Shown here in pieces: positions 9,409 to 18,400 of a DNA stretch of 64,000 nt (its first letter is position 1; each line of letters begins with the position of its first letter). A model generated the notes under the pieces. It saw only the letters and a program-made list of their open reading frames with translations. It was not told the origin of the DNA and searched no databases. The position numbers and the translations under genes were made by a program. Source of the DNA: JBCCMQ01 sp039026235. Its GTDB lineage: Bacteria > Pseudomonadota > Alphaproteobacteria > Rhodobacterales > Rhodobacteraceae. The stretch lies in the NCBI GenBank assembly GCA_039026235.1, contig JBCCMQ010000012.1, positions 32,559 through 96,558 on the forward strand, read 5' to 3'.

Positions 9409-10352
9409 GCACTGCGGCCCTGTCCCGGAAAGAGAGGCGCGCGGCGAAGCGGGCTGCACGTCATGCTGCCGCAAAACAGGTTCTGCCGCCCGAAGGCGTG
9501 CCGCTTGAGCTTCCCATTGCCTCGCTTGGGGTGCGCTTGGGGGCTCAGATCGCCGACATTCTGATCACCACGGCCGCGGCGCTGGCGCTTTTGCTGCTGA
9601 TGGGAATTCTGGGCCTCTTGGGGGTCTATTCCTTCATGGGCCTTGGCATGCTTCTCTTTTTTCTCATTCGCGTGCCCTACTACGTTATCGCAGAGCTGAT
9701 CTGGAACGGGCAAACGCTCGGCAAAAAGCTGATGAAGATCAAAGTGGTCAGTCACAGTGGCGGACCGCTGACCGCGCATTCTCTGGTCTTGCGAAACCTC
9801 ATGAAAGAGGCCGAGATTTTCCTGCCGGGTCAGCTTTTGGTTTCACTGCAGTCGGTCGATCCTTTGACCGGCTGGATCAGCGTGGCCTGGGTTACCATGG
9901 CTTTGGCGATTCCGCTCTCGAATCCCTACCGTCAGCGGTTGGGCGATATGCTGGCAGGCACTCATGTAGTGCACCTTCCAGTCCCGATCTTGCTAAAGGA
10001 TCTGGCCCGCGAAAACCCGCGCCCGTCAGCCGCGGAGACGCCCGCCTTCAGCTTTCTTCCGCACCAACTCGACCACTACGGCGCGTTCGAGCTGCAAACG
10101 CTTGAGGCACTACTGCGCGCCCAGGACAGGATTGCCGACACGAGCGCTCACAGGCGCAACCAGGCGACGGTCGTCTCTATCGTGGAGAAGATCCGGCGCA
10201 AGATCGGCTATGCCGACGTGGTGAAACCGGAGGAAGCCGTGGCCTTCCTCGGCGCCTTTTACAACGCGCAGCGCGCATATCTTGAACAGCGTCAGATCTT
10301 CGGGGAACGGCGTGAGGACAAGCACTATGGCGTTGGCCCCAACGACACGTAA
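9405..10352 (+). CDS. RDD family membrane protein
   Basis: I start at ATG 9405 (ATGA overlap with the SpoIIM stop), giving 315 residues beginning MSTAALSRKERR. A basic cytoplasmic N terminus leads into LGVRLGAQIADILITTA, the classic Arg-Asp-Asp-like RDD opening, then two to three helices and the GQTLGKKLMKIKV loop typical of RDD proteins. The C-terminal third (from about 215) is soluble and charged. It closes the MoxR/DUF58 operon. RDD proteins have been linked to ion transport in some bacteria, but here the role is unknown. Confidence 0.85.
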   Translation: MSTAALSRKERRAAKRAARHAAAKQVLPPEGVPLELPIASLGVRLGAQIADILITTAAALALLLLMGILGLLGVYSFMGLGMLLFFLIRVPYYVIAELIWNGQTLGKKLMKIKVVSHSGGPLTAHSLVLRNLMKEAEIFLPGQLLVSLQSVDPLTGWISVAWVTMALAIPLSNPYRQRLGDMLAGTHVVHLPVPILLKDLARENPRPSAAETPAFSFLPHQLDHYGAFELQTLEALLRAQDRIADTSAHRRNQATVVSIVEKIRRKIGYADVVKPEEAVAFLGAFYNAQRAYLEQRQIFGERREDKHYGVGPNDT

Positions 10353-10497
10353 TTTACCGCAGAAGCGCCTTTCAAGGGCGCCAGAAAAGCCTTGAATCTT
10401 AAAGAACCATCACTGCTAATGCTGATGCGCATGATAGCCAAGCGCCATTCAAGACGCGAATTCAGTTTAGACTCACAATGGATTTAAGAGCGGGAAC

Positions 10498-11298
10498 ATG
10501 ACCGACACTTCATCTGCAACGCCGAAACCACCTTTGGGCATCGGCGCCATCATTTCAGAGAGTTTTTCGATCCTCTTTGGGAATTTTCTCAATGTACTGA
10601 TCCTTGGTTTCCTGGGAACCTTCGCGGGTTTTTTGGTAAACGGCCTGTTGGTTGGTTTCGACGCCGCAGCGGGTCAGATTGACCCAACGCAACTGGAAGA
10701 CCCCAGCGGTTTTGTTGTGGGTTCTGTCATTTCGGGGATTGTCACAATCGCCGCCTACAGTCTGATCATCGCGATGTTGGTCCAACTGGCTTATGATGCC
10801 AAACTGGGCCGTAAGGGGTCGCTTGGGGCCTACTTTAGTTCGGCCATACCAGCACTTTTTGCCATTGTGGTTTTGTCAGTCGTATTGACGATCCTCGCGA
10901 TGATCGGGGCTATTGCAATAATCATTGGGGCCCTGTGGGTTTACGCGGTCTTCTACGTGTTCGTGCCTGCTGCCGTCATCGAAAGAACAGGGTTCGGGTC
11001 CCTTGGGCGTAGTGCGACGCTGACAAAGGAATACCGTTGGCCAATTGTCGGACTGTTCGTCCTGATGGCGATTATCGTTCTCTTGGTGTCCTTCATACCC
11101 GGCTTCATCGGCGCTTTGATCTTTGGCTCGGTAGGAAGCGGCGGGGTCGGTGCCTTTATCGCAAGCGGTGTTGTCTTATCGCTTATTAACGGGCTGGCCT
11201 ACGGGCTTTCCGGTATCGCGACCGCCCTGACCTACGCCCGCCTGCGCGAGATCAAAGAGGGCGTTGCCGTCGATCAGATCGCCGCGGTCTTCGACTAG
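10498..11298 (+). CDS. Hypothetical polytopic membrane protein
   Basis: 266 residues with a GAGCGGGAAC stretch before the ATG. About six hydrophobic helices are visible (near 30-55, 80-105, 120-165, 185-215 and 220-245), and there is no catalytic motif. The general pattern (KPPLGIGAIISESFSILFGNF at the N terminus, a YAVFYVFVPAAVIERTG loop) resembles YciC-like or glycerophosphodiesterase-type membrane domains without an enzyme attached. It is 145 bases from the RDD gene and may be a separate unit. Function not recognised. Confidence 0.75.
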   Translation: MTDTSSATPKPPLGIGAIISESFSILFGNFLNVLILGFLGTFAGFLVNGLLVGFDAAAGQIDPTQLEDPSGFVVGSVISGIVTIAAYSLIIAMLVQLAYDAKLGRKGSLGAYFSSAIPALFAIVVLSVVLTILAMIGAIAIIIGALWVYAVFYVFVPAAVIERTGFGSLGRSATLTKEYRWPIVGLFVLMAIIVLLVSFIPGFIGALIFGSVGSGGVGAFIASGVVLSLINGLAYGLSGIATALTYARLREIKEGVAVDQIAAVFD

Positions 11299-12136
11299 CC
11301 CGCGCTGGATTTACGGGCCAGTCGGCGTACCCAAACCAGTCTCTGGCCTGAAAAAGGCTTCGTGATCTTAGTCGTTCCAATGGGCGGACCGGATGTCTTG
11401 GCCAAAACACCCCGTCTGCCAGAAGGGGCCACGACGGACGCTACTGTTGTGCATGTCTAGTTAGTCATAGCGGGCCCAGCGCAGAGCGGCGCGCATCGAC
11501 AAACGTTAACCGCGCACTTTGAAGACAACATCACGTTGAGCGTTCAACAACACCAGTGGCCAGTCGTTGCGCCCTTTTTCAAGATGCATTGTTGCAGTCA
11601 GTCGTTACATCCGAACGTGCGAGACGTTTGAAATATGTGCGAGATCGTTCCAGCCACGACCGATGGAGCAAAGCAGGTCGCGCAGTAGAATGTGACGGTC
11701 AGCCCAGACGCCGATGGCGACCGCATTCCCCAATTCTGCTACCTTAGCCGCCACGATCGAAAACGGCTCAGGGAAGCCTTCGTCTTTGGGGCTCTGCGGT
11801 TCGTGAAAAGATCACTGTCTGCCACCCAAATCACATCCACGCCGACAAGACCCCGGCCAACCCTGTGGCGTATTCGCTAATCGGCGGTATCTTCGCTGAA
11901 TTGCTGGGTGTCGGAAGGAGCGTCAGCACCGTCCTGACCACTTTTGGGATCTTCCGGAAATTAAGATCGACGACGAGGTTTCTGTGCGCAACGCAGAAGC
12001 CATTTACTTGGCCTGCAAAGTAAGAGCCCTGATTTCCAAGCATGAAGCAAGCTATGCGAAACTGACCGGGTGCTAAGGTACCCTCAGAAAGTATCGGCCT
12101 GGACGGCAGCGTGATCCCTCTGATCGCAAAGAAAGA
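11299..12136. other. Long intergenic stretch with no intact gene
   Basis: 838 bases between a membrane protein gene and a marR gene. No intact gene with ribosome site and family pattern was found. On the plus strand an open frame without a start codon runs from about 11900 to 12076 and has protein-like composition (HFWDLPEIKIDDEVSVRNAE), so it may be the tail of a decayed gene. I do not recognise it. Confidence 0.35.
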
Positions 12137-12595
12137 CTATTTTCCGGACATAAACGGAGCGTCTCCGGCTTCGATGACGTCAAGCAGCGATCCCAATTGG
12201 GTGACTTGGTTCGGAGAAAGATCCATCAGGTGCGGGGCCGCAGCCGCCTGAACGATGTCGGGTACCTTCTGGCAAAGGTCCTCTCCCTTTTCGGTAACAC
12301 CGAGCGCGGTCGCACGTCCGTCCGACAGGCTTTTGGTGCGCGCCAGCACGCCATCTCGCTCTAGCTGCGAAACAATTCGCGAGACTGCCGTACGCTCCAT
12401 CTCGATGTGGCGCGCGACCTGGGTCACCGTGGACTTCCCGTCAAATCGAACAGACGCCAGAACAATCCATGACATACGGGTCAGGCCCTGGGGTTCAAGC
12501 GCTTGGTCCACGGCGAACTGCAAGATCGTGGCGGCGCGCGTCAGCTTGTACCCCAGGCCCGACTTAAAGTCGTATTTCGACAGGACTTGGTCCAT
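12137..12595 (-). CDS. MarR family regulator of the TRAP/dehalogenase unit
   Basis: 152 residues from ATG 12593-12595, which has a GAGGTGA ribosome site; a longer frame from 12658 is unlikely. The winged helix is clear: LTRMSWIVLASVRFDGKSTVTQVARHIEMERTAVSRIV and the wing SDGRATALGVTEKGEDL. It diverges from the dctP gene, with 175 bases between starts. Both flanks of this gap carry GTGC-N5-GCAC palindromes, one 19 bases upstream of this start, suggesting autoregulation. Its ligand is probably the halogenated substrate or a product, by analogy with MarR regulators of aromatic catabolism. Confidence 0.9.
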   Translation of the reverse strand: MDQVLSKYDFKSGLGYKLTRAATILQFAVDQALEPQGLTRMSWIVLASVRFDGKSTVTQVARHIEMERTAVSRIVSQLERDGVLARTKSLSDGRATALGVTEKGEDLCQKVPDIVQAAAAPHLMDLSPNQVTQLGSLLDVIEAGDAPFMSGK

Positions 12596-12613
12596 TTCAC
12601 CTCGACGATTTAC

Positions 12614-12626
12614 GTGCAAAAAGCAC
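12614..12626. promoter_or_regulatory. GTGC-AAAAA-GCAC palindrome, candidate MarR operator
   Basis: Perfect 4-bp arms around an A5 spacer, centred 25 bases upstream of the marR start. The core is the same as that of the longer palindrome at 12707-12725, on the other side of the divergent promoter. Confidence 0.5.
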
Positions 12627-12706
12627 TTATATGATCTCAGAAAGTCGCCGACACACAACAGAAAAAGCTGAATTCATCGTCTTTGGGCAGAGTTTTTCAA
12701 AAATAG

Positions 12707-12725
12707 TGCGTGCATTTTGCACGCA
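12707..12725. promoter_or_regulatory. TGCGTGC-ATTTT-GCACGCA palindrome, candidate MarR operator
   Basis: A perfect inverted repeat with 7-bp arms and a 5-base AT spacer ends 46 bases before the dctP start codon. The inner GTGC-N5-GCAC core is shared with 12614-12626. Binding of the divergent MarR protein here would control the TRAP transporter and the dehalogenase. Confidence 0.6.
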
Positions 12726-12770
12726 AAAGTGTTGGTCTTTGACTGCCACAAACGTTCGAGGGAGGAACGC

Positions 12771-13691
12771 ATGAAGCGAACGAGGATCCTGGCCGCTATT
12801 CTGGCCGCATTCACGGCAACATCCGCGTGGGCCGAAGAACTGAAGCTTGCAAGCTTCGTACCGCCCGGACATCCCATGGATCAGACGGTCATGACGCCCA
12901 TGGCCGAGGCTTTCAATGCCGCGACGGGCGGCTCAACCACGATTAAGGTCTTTCCGGCAGGCGAACTCGGAAAGGGCCCACAACAACAATACAAGCGCAT
13001 TGCCACCGGCGTCGCGGAAATCGCCTTTATCCTGCCCGGCTTTACCGAACAGCTGTTTCCGGTGCTTACCGGCTATGAAACCCCGGGCCTCTATCCGGAC
13101 GGCGAAAGCGCCACCAAGGCCATGTGGGAGAACATGGATGAGATCAATTCCGAGGTGAAAGAAGGTGTTCCGCTGGCGGTCTGGTCAAACAATCCAACTA
13201 TCCTGATCACCAAGGACAAGGCCGTGCGCGCACCTGCGGATCTGGAGGGCATGAAGATCCGCGTGGCCAATTCGAAGACGGCCAAAGTCATCGAAGCCTG
13301 GGGCGGGGTTCCGGTGAACATGCCGCCCACCGAGGCGTATCAAGCCCTGAGTACCGGCACGGTTGACGGGATCTATATCGACCCGGCGGCATTCCGTGCC
13401 TACAAGCTGCACGAAGTGACGGACTATGCCACGGTCAATGTTCCGGGCTCGGTTTCCAGCTTTCTGATCGCGATCAACAACGCAAGCTATGACGGGCTAA
13501 CCGATGCGGAAAAGCAGGCTCTGGCTGACGCATCGGGCGAAGCGCTGAGCCTCAAAGCGTCGAACGCGTTCAAGAAAGCCGGGCAAACCGGCCTTGATCT
13601 GGCGGCTGAAGGCGGTGTTGAACTCGTGACGCTGACCGATGATGAGGTCAACGCCTTTCACGCGTTGTCTCCGTTCGGGGCGACAAACTAA
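12771..13691 (+). CDS. dctP: TRAP transporter substrate-binding protein DctP
   Basis: 306 residues from ATG 12771, preceded by GAGGGAGGAAC; the frame is open further upstream but without a ribosome site. The signal peptide is MKRTRILAAILAAFTATSAWA. The DctP fold follows: KLASFVPPGHPMDQTVMTPMA, the central GMKIRVANSKTAKVIEAWGG block and TEAYQALSTGTVDGIYID. The Arg in the IRV block is the usual carboxylate anchor, so an organic acid ligand is likely. It heads the dctPQM-dehalogenase operon and would capture the substrate in the periplasm. Confidence 0.93.
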   Translation: MKRTRILAAILAAFTATSAWAEELKLASFVPPGHPMDQTVMTPMAEAFNAATGGSTTIKVFPAGELGKGPQQQYKRIATGVAEIAFILPGFTEQLFPVLTGYETPGLYPDGESATKAMWENMDEINSEVKEGVPLAVWSNNPTILITKDKAVRAPADLEGMKIRVANSKTAKVIEAWGGVPVNMPPTEAYQALSTGTVDGIYIDPAAFRAYKLHEVTDYATVNVPGSVSSFLIAINNASYDGLTDAEKQALADASGEALSLKASNAFKKAGQTGLDLAAEGGVELVTLTDDEVNAFHALSPFGATN

Positions 13692-13709
13692 GCCTCGGAC
13701 TTGGGGAGG

Positions 13710-14177
13710 ATGCGGTCGCTTCTCACGCTCGCGGCAATCGGCTTCGGCGGCACATCGGTCGTACTGCTGATGGTTGTGTCGGTAGTCGATTCCGCGAGCC
13801 GTGCGATTGGCAGTCCGATACTGGGCGCTAAGGAGGTGAGCGAGGCTTTGTTGGTGCTTTGCGTAGGCGCCGCTGTACCGATGTCGATCCTCGGGGGGCG
13901 GTCGGTCACCATTGATGGGCTGGTGGCGCAATTCCCGACGCGCGTCGGTGTCGCGGTGACCTGGGCGGGTGTCGCATTGTCTGTGTTGGCCATAGCGGTA
14001 CTGGCTTGGCGTTTGGTTGGGGCAAGTGGTGATGCGCGTGATTTCCAAGAGGCCTCACCGCTTCTTCAAATCCCTTATGCGCCACTTTACCTCTATCTTT
14101 CTTGCGCCCACGCCATGGCGGCTGTGGCCTTTCTAATCCATGCGTTCTTTCCGGTAGCCAAAGTCGAAGAACACTGA
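13710..14177 (+). CDS. dctQ: TRAP transporter small permease DctQ
   Basis: About 155 residues and four transmembrane helices, as expected for DctQ. The start is ambiguous: ATG 13710 directly abuts a GGGGAGG sequence with no spacer, while the in-frame TTG 13701 lacks an upstream site. The family hallmark ILGAKEVSEALLVLCVGAAVPM lies near residues 35-56. It pairs with the next gene's product to form the membrane part of the transporter. Its stop TGA overlaps the dctM ATG. Confidence 0.85.
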   Translation: MRSLLTLAAIGFGGTSVVLLMVVSVVDSASRAIGSPILGAKEVSEALLVLCVGAAVPMSILGGRSVTIDGLVAQFPTRVGVAVTWAGVALSVLAIAVLAWRLVGASGDARDFQEASPLLQIPYAPLYLYLSCAHAMAAVAFLIHAFFPVAKVEEH

Positions 14178-15481
14178 TGGAACACGCTTTCGGCCTTTTG
14201 GGCTTTGCCGTCCTGCTCACACTGATTTTCCTGCGGGTCCCGGTTGGGATCTCGATGCTTGTTGTGGGCGTCGTGGGCACGGCCCAGTTGACGTCGCTGA
14301 ATGGTGCGCTGAATTCGATGACCGGCCAGGTCTTTGCGATCACCACGACCTATAGCCTATCGGTGCTGCCCCTTTTCATTTTCATGGGAAATCTTGCGAC
14401 CAAGGCCCGGCTGAGCCGCGATCTTTATGACGCGGCCTTCGTTCTGATCGGTCACGTGCGGGGCGGTCTGGCAAGTGCCACGGTTGTCGGCTGCGCGGGC
14501 TTCGCCGCACTCTCAGGCTCTTCCATCGCGTCGGCGTCAACCATGGGGCGCGTGTCTTATCCCGAGATGAAGCGCCGTGACTATGACGCGGGGCTTGCGA
14601 CAGGAACCATTGCGGCAGGTGGGACACTCGGCATCCTTCTGCCGCCGTCGACCGGCTTTGTCCTTTACGCCATCCTGACCGAAGAAAGCATCGGGCGGCT
14701 GTTCATGGCCGGTATTATGCCGGGGCTGCTGCTGACCGGGCTCTTTCTGCTGACTATTTCCATCCTGGTCTGGCTTGCGCCCGAGAAGGGCGGCGGCGCG
14801 GCAGTGGCGGAACCGGATACATCCAAGCGTGCTGTTCTGATGGGTGCATTCCCGATTGCGGGCATCATCCTTTGTACGATTGGCGGCATATACATAGGTT
14901 TTTTTACCCCGGTCGAAGCGGCCGGCGCCGGTGCGGCCCTGACGCTGTTGGTGGCACTGTTGCGGCGCCAGCTGGACTGGCGCGGCCTTGTTGAGGTTCT
15001 GTCAGACACGCTTGAGACCACGGGCCTTTGCTTTCTCATCCTTATCGGCGCGATGGTTTTTGCCCCCTTTGTCGCGCTATCCGGCCTGCCTGCGACCGTG
15101 GCCGAAACAGTCACGGGGCTCAGCTCGAACCCCTACCTCGTCATGATCGCCATCCTGCTGACCTATGCGGTGCTGGGCATGGTGATCGAAGGGCTTTCGC
15201 TCATGGTCATCACGCTGCCGATCATTTTCCCGGTTGTGATCGGCCTGGGCTTTGACCCGATCTGGTTCGGTGTGATCATGGTCCTCGTCTTGGAAATGGG
15301 GCTGATAAGCCCGCCGGTCGGCGTGAACTGCTTTGTGGTGAAATCCGTGGCGCCCGATGTTCCGCTCGGTCAGATTTTTCGGGGTGTTCTCCCATTCTGG
15401 GCGGCCATGGGCTGCTGCATTGCGCTTCTTCTGGTTTTCCCGCAGATCGCGCTGATCATTCCCAATGCCATGTTCGGTTAG
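14177..15481 (+). CDS. dctM: TRAP transporter large permease DctM
   Basis: 434 residues from ATG 14177, which overlaps the dctQ stop. It is a hydrophobic protein with about 12 helices. DctM signatures are present: VGCAGFAALSGSSIASAST, GTIAAGGTLGILLPPSTGF, FTPVEAAGAGA and EMGLISPPVGVNCFVV. It is the Na+-driven transport subunit that moves the DctP ligand into the cytoplasm. The dehalogenase gene begins 8 bases after its stop, so cotranscription is nearly certain. Confidence 0.95.
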   Translation: MEHAFGLLGFAVLLTLIFLRVPVGISMLVVGVVGTAQLTSLNGALNSMTGQVFAITTTYSLSVLPLFIFMGNLATKARLSRDLYDAAFVLIGHVRGGLASATVVGCAGFAALSGSSIASASTMGRVSYPEMKRRDYDAGLATGTIAAGGTLGILLPPSTGFVLYAILTEESIGRLFMAGIMPGLLLTGLFLLTISILVWLAPEKGGGAAVAEPDTSKRAVLMGAFPIAGIILCTIGGIYIGFFTPVEAAGAGAALTLLVALLRRQLDWRGLVEVLSDTLETTGLCFLILIGAMVFAPFVALSGLPATVAETVTGLSSNPYLVMIAILLTYAVLGMVIEGLSLMVITLPIIFPVVIGLGFDPIWFGVIMVLVLEMGLISPPVGVNCFVVKSVAPDVPLGQIFRGVLPFWAAMGCCIALLLVFPQIALIIPNAMFG

Positions 15482-15489
15482 GTGCCCCG

Positions 15490-18400
15490 ATGACCTCTCG
15501 CTTTTTTTCTTCCAAGGACCGCGCCTTTCATCGGGGGCCCTATCCGACCGAACTTTTGGCAAGGGGCACGATGCCGGATCTGGCGCAGATTCCCGCTGCC
15601 GCACAGTTGACATATCAGCGCGACAGCGACCCGCGGTCGGTCATCAACGCGATGCGCGAACATCAGGCCATGCTGGATGCGATCAGGGACGGTCTGATCA
15701 ATAAAGCCGTGGCCGAGGCGCCGACAGATCCGGTTGAGCGGGCCAATCATCTGAAAGCTTTTGGATATTTCGCCGATGCAGCGCTCGTCGGGGCCTGCGA
15801 ACTGCCGACTAAGGCGTTGCTGCCGCAGCCGTATGCAAATCCGGATGTCGACCGGTTGGCCCATGATCTCAAGACGCGCCAGACCAAGACACTAGCTGCC
15901 GGGATCGACCTCATCATGGCGGGATTGAAGGAAGCGATGGAAGCGCCACCCACCGGCATTGACGATCATACCCACTGCCTTGTCTTGCTTTATGAGAACC
16001 CGCGCACGCCCGAACCCGATGAGGCCGGATGCGCCTGGATACAGGACGCCGAGGCACACCGTGCCGGGCTTTTGGCGGCCGAGACCGCTGTGGTTCTGTC
16101 AAATTACCTGCGCACACTGGGCTATGATGCGCGCGGACATACCGTATCTAGCAGCGATGTAGATCTGAACATGCTGGCGGTGGCGGCGGGCCTTGCGACC
16201 GTTGAAGATGGCGCGCTGCACCACCCGTACATTGGCACGCGCTTTGGGCTGGCGGCCGTCACGACCACATTTGAGATCGCACCGGATAAGCCCCTCAAAC
16301 CCATGGCCAATCAGCCGAATTCTGCCTTTGGTACATCGTGGCGGCTTGGAACGGCGGCGGTCAAGAACGCCATGAACGCAGTGCCCTACGCCAAGCGGCG
16401 CTTTGTCGACGGCGCCCATCCGTTCGAGCGCCTGAAGCGCGTTGATGTGCCTACAACCTATATGGACGAACCGAACATCCCGCGCGTGCCGAAGCGCACC
16501 GACATGTTTGCACGGGCCCAATTTGGTGACATGGGCAAGAAGGTGCAGGATGCGTCAAAAGGCGGGCGGCACGTCACCAAAGCCGCGCCTTCGATGGCCC
16601 AGCGCCGGGCGCTTGGCGCGTTCGTTCTTTTGCAGGATGGCGAGCCAGAACCGGGACAGGCCGCGATGTCCCCGTCAGAAACGGCAGAATTGATCAAAGC
16701 GACCTGCTATTGGCTTGGCGTCGACGCCGTCGGAATATCGCGGTGCCCCCCGTGGTCCTGGTATAGCCACGACGCGCGTGGCGACGTGATCGACCCGCCC
16801 CACGATCAGGCCATCAGCATGGTCATAGATCAGGGCTACGAGACGATGGAGGGTTCGTCCGGCGACGATTGGATCGCGGTGGCCCAATCCATGCGCGCCT
16901 ACCTTAGATTTTCGCTTCTTGGCGGCGTGATTGCCAAGCAAATCCGCAACCTGGGCTATAGCGCAAAGGCGCATACCGTCATCGACGGTGATGTCTTGCA
17001 GCCGCCGCTCTTGCTGCTGTCTGGCCTCGGCGAGGTCAGCAGGATCGGAGAGGTCATCCTGAACCCGTATCTGGGTCCGCGCCTGAAGTCCGGCGTTGTC
17101 ACGACGGACCTTCCGCTTGCGCATGACAAGCCGATTGACTTCGGGCTGCAGACCTTCTGCGAAAGCTGCAACAAATGCGCGCGCGAATGCCCATCTGGCG
17201 CGATCACCGCCGGGCCCAAGAAGATGTTCAACGGCTATGAGATCTGGAAGTCCGACAGCCAGAAGTGCACGACCTACCGGCTGACCAACATGGGCGGCGC
17301 CATGTGCGGTCGCTGCATGAAAACCTGTCCCTGGAACCTGGAAGGCATCTTCAAGGAAAAGCCGTTCCGCTGGGCCGCGATGAATGTACCGAAGCTCGCA
17401 CCGGCGTTGGCCAAGCTCGACGACGTTGTTGGCAACGGGTCTTTGAACCCGGTGAAGAAGTGGTGGTGGGATCTGGAACTTGAAGAAGACGGCGGCTACC
17501 GCCCCACGAAATCCCCGGTGAACCTGCGCTCTCTCCAACCTGAACTTGACCTCAAGCCCGAAGATCAGACAATGGCGGCTTACCCGGCGCCGCTGGCACC
17601 GCATCCCCATCCTTATCCATACCCGATGGACCGGGAAAAAGGCATCGAGGCCTACGAGGCGATGGTGTCGGTCGAAGACTACAAAGCGCGCCTTGCACGC
17701 GGCGATGCGACCGTGCTGCACCGCGCGCGCAATGACGAAGACAGTCCCGTTATCCCGGCCATCGTTACGCTGGCCGAGGAAACGGCAAGGGGTGTGATGA
17801 AGTATGAGCTCAAGGCCGCATCGGGCGAAGATCTTCCCGCCTGGGAAGCCGGTGCGCATCTCGACATCGTCGTCGCGCCAGAGTTTCTTCGCCAATACTC
17901 GATGTGCGGTGACCCGGCGAACCGCTCAACATACCAGATCGCTGTTCTGCGCGAAGACGAAGGCCGGGGTGGGTCAAAGCTGATGCACCGGATTTTTTCC
18001 GAAGAACGCCGGGTGTTCATATCTCCACCGATAAACCACTTTCCGCTGGATCATTCAGCGACAAGGACGTTCTTGATGGGGGGCGGCATTGGCATTACGC
18101 CGATGATTGCCATGGCGCACGAGTTGCACGCAAAGGGTGCGGCCTTTGAATTTCACTACTCGGGCCGGTCCCGAGACCGTATGGGACTTCTCGACGACAT
18201 CGCGGCTTTCGACTGGGCAGAGCGTGTCAAGCTGCATGTGTCCGATGAGGGTTCACGGGCCGATCTTGATGCCATCTTTACGGGCTATAAGCCCGGTTGG
18301 CACGCCTACACCTGTGGTGCGGATCGATACATGTCGAGCGTTATGGACGCTGCCGAGCGCGCCGGCTTTCCCGATGATGCGCGCCACCTCGAGTATTTTT

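Noticed and set aside
12596..12770. Cobalamin riboswitch upstream of the dehalogenase operon
   Set aside because: The region is short, AT-rich and dominated by the palindromes; no B12-box-like sequence or long folded leader is visible.
16675..17895. 406-codon minus-strand frame inside the dehalogenase gene
   Set aside because: Antisense shadow of the [4Fe-4S] and reductase coding region; no family features of its own.
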